A stretch of DNA of 64,000 nt from Aneurinibacillus sp. REN35 (GCF_041379945.2 NZ_JBFTXJ020000002.1:372001-436000); one strand, 5' to 3'. Positions 45,083-53,840 are shown, counted from the stretch's first letter. A program made the numbers and translations. Notes: generated from the sequence alone by a model not told the origin.

Positions 45083-45682
45083 TTATGTAGCTGCTGCGTC
45101 TACGCAAAGCGAATTGATATGATGAACGAGCACGCGAGCGACACACTCCCTGTTCACACGCTGCGGCTCAAGCATCGCATGCAGCGCCAGTCCATCAACG
45201 AGGGCATAGAGCCTTTCCGTCTCAATACCCTTATCCGCCGTTTTGCTAAGTATCTCACACTGGTCTAAATAGTCGATCAGCTTCCTCATTAATGCAAAAA
45301 TTCCGTCGTGCTGTGCATCAAACACGTCCTGCTTGTGCTTAAAGTAAGCGACAAATGAGAACCAAACCTCCATCTCAGCCCTTGTTTCGTCATTTACAGG
45401 CACAATCTCAAGCAAAACATTCACGATTTTCTCTTTCGGGGGTACATCGTGTGCTACCCTTTCATAAATACGAGCAGCAGCTTTTTCTTTTACTAGATTC
45501 ATCGCGTACATAAGCAGCTCTTCTTGCGTTGAAAAATAATGGCGCAAAGCCCCGAGGGATACGCCTGCTTCCTCTGCGATGTTTCTGACGGTTGCTCCCT
45601 CCATTCCCTTCTTTGAAATCACACGCCAGGTTGCTTCTGCGATCGTTTTTTTTCTTTCTTCAAGGTCAATTTTTTTCGGCAT
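45083..45682 (-). CDS. TetR-family regulator
   Basis: 199 residues: the HTH MPKKIDLEERKKTIAEATWR, VISKKGMEGATVRNIAEEAG, VSLGALRHYFSTQEELLMYA, and a C-terminal ligand domain of the BetI/TetR_C_6 type (EMEVWFSFVAYFKHKQDVFD, RLYALVDGLALHAML). Divergent from the membrane-protein gene at 45798, with two palindromes between them. The start at 45682 has no clear SD but fits the family. Confidence 0.85.
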   Translation of the reverse strand: MPKKIDLEERKKTIAEATWRVISKKGMEGATVRNIAEEAGVSLGALRHYFSTQEELLMYAMNLVKEKAAARIYERVAHDVPPKEKIVNVLLEIVPVNDETRAEMEVWFSFVAYFKHKQDVFDAQHDGIFALMRKLIDYLDQCEILSKTADKGIETERLYALVDGLALHAMLEPQRVNRECVARVLVHHINSLCVDAAAT

Positions 45683-45723
45683 GGCTATATTGTAGCAAGA
45701 AAAAAATAACCATGCAATTTTAC

Positions 45724-45781
45724 AATACAATTGTATTATTTAATACAAAATGCTACGATATTTTTATAATACATCTGTATT
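45724..45781. promoter_or_regulatory. pair of TetR-type palindromes between divergent genes
   Basis: AATACAATTGTATT (45724-45737, perfect palindrome) and AATACATCTGTATT (45768-45781) share AATACA/TGTATT half-sites and lie between the TetR gene and the 45798 gene. Both promoters should be covered. Confidence 0.6.
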
Positions 45782-45797
45782 GAAAAGAGGTATGACA

Positions 45798-46343
45798 TTG
45801 AATTTTATTGCATGGCTGATTGTTGCTTGTGAAATTGCGTTTTGGGTTGTGATTGGCGCAGGATTGCTTGCGCGATATGTGTTCAAGCGTAGAAGAATAG
45901 GCTTCTTCCTTCTGGCGCTCACTCCGGTTATTGATTTAATTTTATTGTTAATCACCAGCGTGGATTTGTACCGTGGGGCAACTGCGACACAGGCGCACGC
46001 GATCGCTGCCGTTTATATCGGTGTATCGATTGCCTTTGGAAAAAGCATGATTGAATGGGCGGATGAACGATTCCAATACTATGTAACAAAACAAGGGACA
46101 AAACCCGTGCAGCGCTTCGGTTTTGCCCATGCAAAGCATTATTTGAAAAGCTGGGTGCGCCATCTATTTGCCTATATAATTGGTGCTGGCCTGTTACTTG
46201 GACTGCACGCGCTCATTGACGATCCATCGCGAACAGAAGCTCTGCTTGGGACCCTGCGGCTGTGGTCTATAATTGTCGTGGTTGACCTTGCGATTGCACT
46301 CAGTCATTTTATTTGGCCGAAAAAAGAAAAACAAAGCAAATAG
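45798..46343 (+). CDS. membrane protein under TetR control
   Basis: About 181 residues with helices at roughly 2-24, 35-55, 63-83, 115-135 and 150-172. Notable segments are FIAWLIVACEIAFWVVIGAG, GFFLLALTPVIDLILLLITS and VDLYRGATATQAHAIAAVYI; it ends with a basic WPKKEKQSK tail. I do not recognise the family. TTG at 45798 lies seven bases after AGAGG; the in-frame ATG at 45792 directly abuts that SD. Confidence 0.7.
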   Translation: MNFIAWLIVACEIAFWVVIGAGLLARYVFKRRRIGFFLLALTPVIDLILLLITSVDLYRGATATQAHAIAAVYIGVSIAFGKSMIEWADERFQYYVTKQGTKPVQRFGFAHAKHYLKSWVRHLFAYIIGAGLLLGLHALIDDPSRTEALLGTLRLWSIIVVVDLAIALSHFIWPKKEKQSK

Positions 46344-46428
46344 CCTCTATTTTTAAGGTGCCGCCACGATCTATTGGTTTTTAGGGTTAGGATGAAATGA
46401 TCGGGTGCCCACCCGCTTTGTTTTGCTT

Positions 46429-46902
46429 CTATTCCAATGAATCTACATGGGCATAAGGTGCTCTGTCTGATATAAGGTCTAAAGTGATGTTATGTTCAAG
46501 AAGCGCCTTTAGTCCGCAGAGTACCATTGTGTATCCTCCCATCGCATCAATGGCTTGATTGACGACCTCCTCTTCGCTTCCTGTAAATCGCGAGTTTGTA
46601 ATCGTGACAAAGGTTTCTGTATCCGCTTCGGGAGTAAATATCCACTCGACTATCGTGTTGTCCGATGATTCGATTAGAATCCGCTTGTTTTGCTCAACTT
46701 CTTTTACATAAATATCATCCGCAACGCCGTACATCTCCCATTCCCAGCGGATATGCCTTCCTGCCTCTACTCTTCCACTGCTTTTGGTGAACCAGAATTT
46801 TGTCGTAATTGTCGGCTCAATGAATGCTTCAAATACGTCTTCAACCGGTCTGCGAATGAGCATTTCTGCTTTAACAATCGGTACATTATTTAAGTCTGCC
46901 AT
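46429..46902 (-). CDS. SRPBCC/AHSA1-type protein
   Basis: 157 residues of the START-like fold in its short AHSA1 form: VPIVKAEMLIRRPVEDVFEA, FIEPTITTKFWFTKSSGRVE, HIRWEWEMYGVADDIYVKEV, ILIESSDNTIVEWIFTPEAD, FVTITNSRFTG, MGGYTMVLCGLKALLEHNI. It has a ligand-binding pocket; partner or ligand unknown. AAAGGAG eight bases before the ATG at 46902. Monocistronic. Confidence 0.85.
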   Translation of the reverse strand: MADLNNVPIVKAEMLIRRPVEDVFEAFIEPTITTKFWFTKSSGRVEAGRHIRWEWEMYGVADDIYVKEVEQNKRILIESSDNTIVEWIFTPEADTETFVTITNSRFTGSEEEVVNQAIDAMGGYTMVLCGLKALLEHNITLDLISDRAPYAHVDSLE

Positions 46903-47181
46903 CTTGATTTCTCCTTTCAATGTGCAAGGTTTTATACATCATAGCATATACCATAGACTATGATTTCTTATCGATTGCTCACTTTTATCCTGCTGAGATT
47001 GCTAAGACCATCCATAGACACATAGATTTCGATAGGTCTAAGAGCTTACATCAGAATATTTTTAAAAAAACAGGCGGTCTTTTGGCATTTTACGAGTACC
47101 TCTATTTTTACGATAATAAAATGGAATCTATATCCAAACTATGTTGAGTTTTATAGGGAAAAGAGATGGAGGGGATTCGTC

Positions 47182-47808
47182 CTGTACAGAAAAATAGGAA
47201 TAGTTTTACTTCTTTTGTCACTCGGCCTTACAGCATGTGGTTCGGCGAATGAACAAGCGAGCGAGCCGAAACCGATTACTCCGGGGAAGCCGATTACCCC
47301 TGGTGAACCGATTACGCCTGGCACGCCCATTACTCCAGGTGAGCCAATCAAGCCTGGGACACCGATCACTCCCGGCGAACCAATCAAGCCCGGGACACCG
47401 ATTGATTTCAGCATTGATCATGATGAGGTGAAAGTTTCTTCCGATGATAAGCAGGTTACTATTGAAATGCCCGATGCGCTGCTGTTTGACTATGACGATA
47501 GTCGATTGAAAGAGGAAGCGAAAAAGGTGTTGGATGAAATCGGAAGTGAATTAAAAAAACTGAAGCAAGCAAAAGTACAAATCAATGGCCATACGGATAG
47601 TAAGGGAGATGATGCCTACAATCTTGCACTATCCGAAAAACGGGCCAAGTCGGTGGAAGCCTATTTTATAGAGGCTGGCGGATTTTCAAATGTGACCTTT
47701 CAGACAAAGGGATACGGAGAAACCAAGCCTGCCGCACCAAACGATACGGAAGAGAATCGACAAAAAAACAGACGTGTTGAAATGGTGATCTCGCCTGTTC
47801 AAAAATAA
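47182..47808 (+). CDS. OmpA-C-domain lipoprotein, probable CTG start
   Basis: The frame has a lipoprotein signal [20 protein letters not shown] (lipobox LTAC, mature Cys near residue 19). A hexapeptide-repeat stalk (PITPG/PIKPG units) follows, then an OmpA-like peptidoglycan-binding domain ([75 protein letters not shown]). No ATG, GTG or TTG precedes the signal peptide in frame. CTG at 47182 lies seven bases after GGAGGGG, so it is the best start. Unusual in a Gram-positive; it may tie the membrane to the wall. Confidence 0.85.
   Translation: MYRKIGIVLLLLSLGLTACGSANEQASEPKPITPGKPITPGEPITPGTPITPGEPIKPGTPITPGEPIKPGTPIDFSIDHDEVKVSSDDKQVTIEMPDALLFDYDDSRLKEEAKKVLDEIGSELKKLKQAKVQINGHTDSKGDDAYNLALSEKRAKSVEAYFIEAGGFSNVTFQTKGYGETKPAAPNDTEENRQKNRRVEMVISPVQK
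47272..47403 (+). repeat. in-frame 18-bp tandem repeat (PITPG/PIKPG stalk)
   Basis: About seven degenerate copies of an 18-bp unit encode X-P-I-T/K-P-G. Units keep the frame, so copy changes would alter stalk length without breaking the protein. Confidence 0.85.
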
Positions 47809-47815
47809 TGAAAGG

Positions 47816-47881
47816 GAAGAGCTGAGTCGTATTTAAAGTCGCGATTGTGTGCTCTTACTAGATGCGATCAGCTCCCCTCTT
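47816..47881. terminator. imperfect hairpin between the OmpA-type gene and the IF-3 paralogue
   Basis: GAAGAGCTGA and TCAGCTCCCCTCTTC pair imperfectly around a long loop between two convergent genes. Confidence 0.4.
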
Positions 47882-47890
47882 CAGCAGATA

Positions 47891-48382
47891 TTATGTAGAA
47901 CGTGGTTTCAACGTGACACTTACCTGTTTACCGCTTACCTGAAAGCCTTTATCCTTCTCGGCACAGTGTGCTAAATCTGTGATTAGTTCGGAGAGAACCT
48001 GCTTGGCCAGTTCGCTTTCCTTTCGCTGCAGGCGAACCGATAACAGAACCCAATCGCCTCCCACGAGGATTTTTTCTGCCTGCCGCTTTTTCGTGTCATA
48101 ATCGTGCTGTTCGATGGAGGCGCTTAGACGAAGTTCTTTGGTTTTTGGCCCCTTTGCCTGCTTGTTCTGTGCTTGCTTTTCCTGGGTCTTTTTCTTTTGT
48201 GCTGCCTGTTTGGCAATGAGCTGGCAGGGTGGCGGACTGGATGCGAGCGTAAGACAGACAAGATCCACTCCTGCCTCCTTAGCCATACGCAGTGCCTCAC
48301 GTGTTGCTACAATTCCCAGGTCTTCTCCATCGATCCCTGTAAGTGCAACTTCCTCTGCTTTGATTTTTTCGTTCAAAATCAT
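47891..48382 (-). CDS. divergent IF-3 paralogue in a nuclease operon
   Basis: 163 residues with both IF-3 domains: the N-domain ILNEKIKAEEVALTGIDGED, LGIVATREALRMAKEAGVDL, SSPPPCQLI; a Lys/Gln-rich linker; and the C-domain KELRLSASIEQHDYDTKKRQ, ILVGGDWVLLSVRLQRKESE. The linker YGKY motif and the C-domain FRGRE motif of true IF-3 are lost, and infC partners rpmI/rplT are absent, so this is a paralogue. ATG 48382 with AAAGGA eight bases before. It starts 28 bp after the preceding - strand gene and is the last gene of a three-gene operon. Confidence 0.8.
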   Translation of the reverse strand: MILNEKIKAEEVALTGIDGEDLGIVATREALRMAKEAGVDLVCLTLASSPPPCQLIAKQAAQKKKTQEKQAQNKQAKGPKTKELRLSASIEQHDYDTKKRQAEKILVGGDWVLLSVRLQRKESELAKQVLSELITDLAHCAEKDKGFQVSGKQVSVTLKPRST

Positions 48383-48410
48383 CAAATCTTCCTTTCCTTG
48401 CGGCTCTTTC

Positions 48411-49031
48411 TTAGATTGTACTTGTTTTATGAGAGATTGTCAGGCTCCGTAGGTTGTGAAATTCCTTTAGAATAACGGTGCGGATCGCCTCTTCGGAGTT
48501 AATGGACACAAGATCGGTTGTTTTGTAGATGACACGATGAAGGTTCTTATAGGCAGCTGCCGCCTTTTTATCCAATGGAGTACTGATTATGTACCCATCT
48601 TTTTCCCTGATGCTCATGAGATTTTTATTGTACAGCGGCTGCGAGAATATCCAATACTCTGACACGGAGGGCGGCTTCTCCCAGAATTCTTCATATTCGT
48701 AGCGGCATATTGCCACTTTAGGTGTTTCCTCTTCCGCTAAAGTAATACGCACACCGTACATACAGCCCTTGCGCATGTTTCCTTCTTTTTCACTGTCAAC
48801 GAGCGGCTCCTCCACCACTTGATACAGCTTAATAAAGCCCTTGGTTAGCCAGCCCGACGGTTGGACGTCAGACTTATGGCGAAGAAATCGCGGGGTAATC
48901 GTCACATACCCTTCCTCATTTGCGATGCGATCCATCTCTTCGAAAAGCTTGGCAAGGTTGTGGTACGTTTGCAGGACTACCCGCATCGCATGCGCAATAT
49001 TTTGTCCAGCAATTTTATCCTCTGTATTCAT
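48411..49031 (-). CDS. hypothetical protein, partner of a PD-(D/E)XK nuclease
   Basis: 206 residues, cytosolic: helical N-terminus MNTEDKIAGQNIAHAMRVVL, QTYHNLAKLFEEMDRIANEE, then a mixed part with CMYGVRITLAEEETPKVAIC, RYEYEEFWEKPPSVSEYWIF, DGYIISTPLDKKAAAAYKNL and a C-terminal helix. No family recognised. Its ATG with GGGGAGGCACATT lies inside the end of the nuclease gene (17-bp overlap), so translation is coupled and the two products probably act together. Confidence 0.7.
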   Translation of the reverse strand: MNTEDKIAGQNIAHAMRVVLQTYHNLAKLFEEMDRIANEEGYVTITPRFLRHKSDVQPSGWLTKGFIKLYQVVEEPLVDSEKEGNMRKGCMYGVRITLAEEETPKVAICRYEYEEFWEKPPSVSEYWIFSQPLYNKNLMSIREKDGYIISTPLDKKAAAAYKNLHRVIYKTTDLVSINSEEAIRTVILKEFHNLRSLTISHKTSTI

Positions 49032-49803
49032 AATGTGCCTCCCCTATTTTACCTACAGTCCCATAGCTGTTCCATTGTATGCTTTTGTTCTTTCTATACA
49101 TGTAGCCGCAGGATGCGGATGGTAATTGTACAGCCTCCAATCCGGATGCGAATCCGCGAAACGGCTCGAACCCTTTTTTGGTAAGAAGTTGCCGGATGTC
49201 GCCTAGCACGCGCTTCTGTCCTGTATCTGTCACAGTATCTGCGGCTTCACACGCTGCAAGCAGCACCTCCTGCCAGGTAAGAAGTCCAAGCGGAACAGCC
49301 AGATGCAGGATATTTCGTGCCTGGACATTATCCACTACTGCAACCCCCATACTTGCTGGCGCCAAAAATAACAGGAATTTGGCTTTGTTTATCGCCAGTT
49401 CTCCGATATAACGGGAATATCGGCCCAGTTGGTTGATGCTGACCGCCTCTTTTTCTTCTTCGGATAGATCGATGTCATCATCAGAAGAAAGGCCGCTTAT
49501 GTATTTGACTTCGATGCCGATGAGTGCTTGTCCTGTTTCGAGCACCATGTCGATCTCGCCGTCTCTTCCCTTTTTCCAAAAAGTAATGTTGTAGTCGTAT
49601 CCGCTGCATTGAGATAGAACCGCCGCAAAGCGCTGCTGTTCCACTGGACGATGCAGCAACGTACGGGAAAGAATGGGCTTAAGCCCACTCTCAAATGGTA
49701 TGTAGCGCAGAGCACCGAAGACGTCGCCTGTCAGCTTATCCTCAAGCCGTTCATGGAGATTGCTGCCGGATTGCGAGATTTTGTTATATATTTCAGCGAT
49801 CAT
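49015..49803 (-). CDS. PD-(D/E)XK nuclease-like protein
   Basis: 262 residues. The motif FWKKGRDGEIDMVLETGQAL, IGIEVKYISG (about 84-113) gives the D...ExK core of a PD-(D/E)XK nuclease, preceded by the helical LEDKLTGDVFGALRYIP and followed by INQLGRYSRYIGELAINKAK and FLLFLAPAS (a conserved strand after the core). Such cores occur in defence and restriction-type proteins. Start ATG 49803 with GGGAGGTGAATCC. First gene of the operon with the 206-residue protein and the IF-3 paralogue. Confidence 0.75.
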   Translation of the reverse strand: MIAEIYNKISQSGSNLHERLEDKLTGDVFGALRYIPFESGLKPILSRTLLHRPVEQQRFAAVLSQCSGYDYNITFWKKGRDGEIDMVLETGQALIGIEVKYISGLSSDDDIDLSEEEKEAVSINQLGRYSRYIGELAINKAKFLLFLAPASMGVAVVDNVQARNILHLAVPLGLLTWQEVLLAACEAADTVTDTGQKRVLGDIRQLLTKKGFEPFRGFASGLEAVQLPSASCGYMYRKNKSIQWNSYGTVGKIGEAHYEYRG

Positions 49804-49841
49804 GGATTCACCTCCCTAGTTATTTAATGAAAAAAGTATAC

Positions 49842-49875
49842 AAAAAGCATCTGCCAAGCCCAGCAGATGCTTTTT
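49842..49875 (-). terminator. terminator after ilvA
   Basis: AAAAAGCATCTGC (49842-49854) pairs with GCAGATGCTTTTT (49863-49875), with T runs on both strands. It isolates the nuclease operon from ilvA. Confidence 0.85.
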
Positions 49876-49900
49876 TCTAAGGATGAGGATTCCTAAGTAA

Positions 49901-51160
49901 TTAAATCAACAAGTTAAACAGGGACGGATTGTTGTTGATCTCCATGTAATCAATATTGCGCTGTACGAGCCGTTCGATCAGCGGTGCATAGTCCTCCGGC
50001 TTTTTCAGCTCGATTCCTACGAGGGCCGGTCCGTTATCTTTGTTGTTTTTCTTTGTGTACTCGAAACGGGTGATGTCATCGTTTGGTCCGAGCACGTTAT
50101 CAAGAAACTCGCGCAGTGCTCCTGCACGCTGCGGAAAATTGATGATAAAGTAATGTTTCAATCCTTCATAGATGAGCGACCGCTCCTTAATCTCCTGCAT
50201 GCGGTCGATGTCATTGTTTCCACCGCTGACGACACAGACAATCGTTTTGCCGCGCAGCTGTTCCCTGTACAAATCAAGCGCCGCAATGGAAAGAGCGCCC
50301 GCCGGTTCGGCCACGATTGCGTTTTGATTGTACAGGTTTAAGATGGTTGTGCACACTTTCCCTTCCGGAACGAGCACAATATCATCAAGCACTTGACGAC
50401 AAATGTCCATCGTCAACTCCCCTGCTTGCTTTACGGCTGCACCGTCTACGAACTTATCGATATTGGGAAGTGCCACTGGCTTATTCTGAGCCAATGCCTG
50501 TTTCATGCAGGGTGCGCCTTCCGGTTCAACACCGATGATTTTTGTGGCAGGCGAGATACTTTTAATATACGAGCCCACACCGGAGGCAAGCCCACCCCCG
50601 CCGATGCCAATGAATACATAATCGACAGGCTCTGGAATGTCCTCCATGATTTCCATACCGACAGTGCCTTGTCCGGCAATGATCTTCGCATCGTCAAACG
50701 GATGAACAAATGTTAGTTCGTGCTCTTGCGTGTATTTCATCGCTTCTGCGAACGAGTCGTCAAATGTATCTCCTGTCAGTACGACTTCGACCGCATCGCC
50801 ACCGAATAGCTTCACCTGCGATACCTTCTGGCGCGGTGTGGTTGCCGGCATGAAGATGGTGCCGCGAATGCCAAGTGAGCGGCAGGAGAAGGCTACGCCC
50901 TGTGCATGATTGCCTGCGCTTGCACACACCACGCCACGTACAAGATCCTCCTGCGGTAAATTGCGAATCAGATTATATGCGCCGCGGATTTTGAATGAGC
51001 GAACGATTTGCAGGTCTTCGCGCTTCACGTAAACATTGCATCCTAATTGTTCGGAAAGAATCTGGATTTTTTGCAGCGGTGTTTTTAGCACCACGTCTTT
51101 TAATGTATGATGAGCGACCAATATATCTTCTACGGTCACTTTGGTTGCGGTCTTGTTCAT
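49901..51160 (-). CDS. ilvA: threonine dehydratase (ammonia-lyase)
   Basis: 419 residues: PLP-binding VKREDLQIVRSFKIRGAYNL with the Schiff-base Lys near residue 60, CASAGNHAQGVAFSCRSLGI, VFIGIGGGGLASGVGSY (phosphate loop) and CVVSGGNNDIDRM. A C-terminal ACT-like regulatory region follows (LKHYFIINFPQRAGALREFL, DDITRFEYTKKNNKDNGPAL, LVGIELKKPEDYAPLIERL). It deaminates threonine to 2-oxobutyrate, the first step of isoleucine synthesis; the ACT region implies feedback by branched-chain amino acids. It is transcribed alone; I saw no T-box upstream. GGGGGAAAGAAT lies before the ATG. Confidence 0.94.
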   Translation of the reverse strand: MNKTATKVTVEDILVAHHTLKDVVLKTPLQKIQILSEQLGCNVYVKREDLQIVRSFKIRGAYNLIRNLPQEDLVRGVVCASAGNHAQGVAFSCRSLGIRGTIFMPATTPRQKVSQVKLFGGDAVEVVLTGDTFDDSFAEAMKYTQEHELTFVHPFDDAKIIAGQGTVGMEIMEDIPEPVDYVFIGIGGGGLASGVGSYIKSISPATKIIGVEPEGAPCMKQALAQNKPVALPNIDKFVDGAAVKQAGELTMDICRQVLDDIVLVPEGKVCTTILNLYNQNAIVAEPAGALSIAALDLYREQLRGKTIVCVVSGGNNDIDRMQEIKERSLIYEGLKHYFIINFPQRAGALREFLDNVLGPNDDITRFEYTKKNNKDNGPALVGIELKKPEDYAPLIERLVQRNIDYMEINNNPSLFNLLI

Positions 51161-51326
51161 ATTCTTTCCCCCTCTATCTGTCGGTCCGACTCCTAGCTGT
51201 TCTTTATTCGACTTTTTTCAAATTATATGAGAATAAGAAAAATTATAGAGTTTCACGATATGCCTGTCAATTTTAGTTTGCTTGATTAAAAGAAGAGATG
51301 TGAAATGGCTGAGTGCGATAGACAGC

Positions 51327-51365
51327 AAAACAGCCGCCTCGAAGAGTGTTCGGGACGGCTTGTTT
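51327..51365 (-). terminator. terminator after the chemoreceptor gene
   Basis: AAAACAGCCG and CGGCTTGTTTT form the stem around about 18 nt, followed by T residues on the - strand. Confidence 0.65.
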
Positions 51366-51375
51366 TATTGGTGTA

Positions 51376-53073
51376 TTATTTATTCAGCTTGAACTTTTCA
51401 ACAGCGGATTGCAGTTCATTCGCCATGGCGCTTGCTTCTTCTGCACTGGCAGCGATCGTCTCCATTGCGGCGGATGTTTCTTCTGTAGCAGCGGAGACTT
51501 GCTGTGCGCTTTCTGCAGAATTCCTCACCATTTCCGTAAGGGAGCGTACAAGCTCAAGAATACGTTCCGATTCGGCTACTTCCTCGTTCGTTACTTCGAC
51601 GATGGCTGTTACCGCATGGACGGTATCATCGACCGCATGAACGATATTCTCTAGTGCGTGCCCGGCTTCGGTCACGGTACGTGTACCCTCCTCCACCTCA
51701 GCTCTGCTCTGCTGCGTCACGCCAACCGCACTGCGCGTGCTTTCGGCGATTTTACGCACAAGTTCTGCTACTTTTCCCGCGCCGTCATTAGACTGCTCCG
51801 CAAGCTTGCGCACTTCATCCGCTACGACAGCGAAGCCACGCCCTGCTTCGCCTGCACGGGCCGCTTCAATGGCCGCATTTAAGGCCAGCAGATTCGTTTG
51901 GGAAGCCAATTGCGTAATCATATCTGTAATGACGCCGATTTCTTTGGAGTACTCGTTCAATGTAGCGATTAACTGTTCGGTCTCAATTGTTTTCGTCTTG
52001 ATATTCTGCATGCGCAGTACGGTGTCATTCACAATTTCCGTGCCTTCTGCTGCCGACTTTCTTGTCATTCGGGAATTTTCTTCGGCACGATTGGCCTTTT
52101 CTTTAGCGATTTGAATAAATGAAGAGAGTTCCAATAAAATTTTGGAGGCTTCTTCTACGGAAGCACTGCCTTTCTGTGCATCCACAGCAACTTGTTGAAT
52201 GCTGACTGCAATCTCATTGCTGCTCGCAGTGACCTCCTCACTTGATGCCGCCATCTGTTGACTTGATGCGGCCAGCTCATCGGATGCGCGCCGCACATGG
52301 CCTATAATTCCCTGCAGGTTATAGACCATCCGATTGAAGGATGCTGACAATTGGCCGATCTCATCTTTGGAGGAAATGTGCAGTTCATCTATAGATAAGT
52401 CTCCGTCTGCCAGCCGGTTGGCTGCTTCCGCTACGTCCAATAGTGGCTTGACCGCTCTGCGCGTCATGAAATAAAACAATAGCAGCGCAAGAATAAGCTC
52501 GACGACCACAACGAGAATGATCTTCGTGCCGATGCTTTTTGCCAGAGCTACATACGGTGCATCGGGTACCCCAACAAACCATATACCGATTACCTGCCCG
52601 GCCGTATCTTTAATTGGTTCATACATGGCGTGGTAGTTGGTGCCAACTACATCAGCATTTCCGTAATATGGGACGCCTTCACGTAGTACCGTTTGTTCGA
52701 CAGCCGCAGATACTTTCGTTCCAACCGCGCGCTCGCCGCTCTCACTTTTTACTGTGGTGGCTGCCCGGGTATTGCCTGCAAAAATAGTAACGGCATCACC
52801 TGTATGCGAATGAAGCTCATCAAGAACAGCATTGGTTTCTTCGATAGAAGTGCTGCCTTTGTACAATTTTCCATCCTGTATGCGCCAGTCCCCCGGCATA
52901 CGTTCATTAAGAAATGCTTGTCCTAAGCGCAGATCGGACTCCAGCTTCTGCCTTGATGCGTTGCCCACCTCGGAACGTACCGTCATAACGGAATAGGTAC
53001 CGATGATGCCTGTTCCCAACAGGAAAGCAAGAGAGATAAACAATAGTAATTTGGCGGTAATGCTAGCTTTCAT
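51376..53073 (-). CDS. methyl-accepting chemotaxis protein
   Basis: 565 residues: a first membrane helix ([20 protein letters not shown], about 4-24), an extracellular Cache-type sensor domain ([20 protein letters not shown] ... [11 protein letters not shown], about 30-185), a second helix ([20 protein letters not shown]), and a HAMP domain ([20 protein letters not shown]). The long signalling coil has the hairpin tip [40 protein letters not shown]. It signals to CheA. ATG at 53073 after GAAGGGACGG. A near-perfect sigma-D promoter lies upstream (53148-53174). Confidence 0.95.
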   Translation of the reverse strand: MKASITAKLLLFISLAFLLGTGIIGTYSVMTVRSEVGNASRQKLESDLRLGQAFLNERMPGDWRIQDGKLYKGSTSIEETNAVLDELHSHTGDAVTIFAGNTRAATTVKSESGERAVGTKVSAAVEQTVLREGVPYYGNADVVGTNYHAMYEPIKDTAGQVIGIWFVGVPDAPYVALAKSIGTKIILVVVVELILALLLFYFMTRRAVKPLLDVAEAANRLADGDLSIDELHISSKDEIGQLSASFNRMVYNLQGIIGHVRRASDELAASSQQMAASSEEVTASSNEIAVSIQQVAVDAQKGSASVEEASKILLELSSFIQIAKEKANRAEENSRMTRKSAAEGTEIVNDTVLRMQNIKTKTIETEQLIATLNEYSKEIGVITDMITQLASQTNLLALNAAIEAARAGEAGRGFAVVADEVRKLAEQSNDGAGKVAELVRKIAESTRSAVGVTQQSRAEVEEGTRTVTEAGHALENIVHAVDDTVHAVTAIVEVTNEEVAESERILELVRSLTEMVRNSAESAQQVSAATEETSAAMETIAASAEEASAMANELQSAVEKFKLNK

Positions 53074-53147
53074 AAGAAATCCGTCCCTTCTAGGATGTAA
53101 AGCGCGTAATAAAATGTAAAACAATAACAAGAAGAACTATAGAATAG

Positions 53148-53174
53148 ATATCGGCGTTTTTGAAGAGGATTTCA
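53148..53174 (-). promoter_or_regulatory. sigma-D (motility) promoter of the chemoreceptor gene
   Basis: On the - strand TGAA (53174-53171), 15 nt, GCCGATAT (53155-53148). The -10 equals the sigma-D consensus and the -35 differs at one base from TAAA. Confidence 0.8.
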
Positions 53175-53304
53175 TGCGTAAATAGAAACAACTTCAACTA
53201 TATTGTTACAATTTGGAAAGCGCTTTCTATCTGTGGATAAATGAGACAGCACCAAAAACAAAGCCGGGCGACGTGTCTTTTTGTCCCGGCTTTGTTTGTT
53301 GCGT

Positions 53305-53712
53305 TTAGTTGATGAAAGATGTTATTTTTTTAGGTGTTATTTTGTCAAAAATATGCTCGGGAAGGAGACGGATGGAATCTGTAATTTCCGTGAAGATAGC
53401 CATCCCTCCGATCACTTCTCCATGTTCTTTAAGCAGCTTGGTTTGTACGCGCATGAACTTATCATATGCTCCCCATTTGTATGGCAATATATCAGAGGTG
53501 AATTCCCGTCCCTCTTCAATCGCTCGCTCGACAAGTCGAACCTCGTTAGGCGGATAGCCGAAATATTCGTCGCTGTTTTTATTAATCATATTAACACGAT
53601 TGACACCTAAAATTTTTTCTCCTGCTTTATTGATAAATTTTATTGTTAAATTTGCATCTAAAATATAAATTCCTTCTTCTAGTTCATCCAAGGCTTTGTA
53701 ATGCAACAACAA
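53305..53712 (-). CDS. single PAS-domain protein
   Basis: 135 residues made of one PAS domain: LDELEEGIYILDANLTIKFI, NKAGEKILGVNRVNMINKNS, DEYFGYPPNEVRLVERAIEE, VIGGMAIFTEITDSIRLLPE. The output domain usual after PAS is missing, and the frame ends DKITPKKITSFIN. So it is either a stand-alone sensor or the sensor part of a broken larger gene. TTG start at 53712, six bases after GGTGG. The chemoreceptor follows on the same strand. Confidence 0.7.
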   Translation of the reverse strand: MLLHYKALDELEEGIYILDANLTIKFINKAGEKILGVNRVNMINKNSDEYFGYPPNEVRLVERAIEEGREFTSDILPYKWGAYDKFMRVQTKLLKEHGEVIGGMAIFTEITDSIRLLPEHIFDKITPKKITSFIN

Positions 53713-53816
53713 GGGCGCCCACCATCCTCTACAGTTCCTGTTTCTTCAATGTGTTTCCATTATACTGGTTATACGGTTCGATATGTAAAAATAAGCAAGA
53801 AAAAAAGTAAACAAAA

Positions 53817-53840
53817 AACCCGTTACGATTTGAACGGGTT
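53817..53840. terminator. terminator after the GNAT gene
   Basis: AACCCGTT (53817-53824) pairs with AACGGGTT (53833-53840); the - strand continues into TTTTTTG. Confidence 0.75.

Noticed and set aside
47151-47414. - strand frame reading like a collagen-type Gly-Val-Pro-Gly repeat protein
   Set aside because: It is the antisense of the 18-bp repeats in the OmpA-type lipoprotein. The repetitive look comes from the repeat, and there is no ribosome binding site.
51161-51375. T-box or other riboswitch before ilvA
   Set aside because: No T-box sequence or specifier-type stem was seen; the visible hairpin is the terminator of the chemoreceptor gene.
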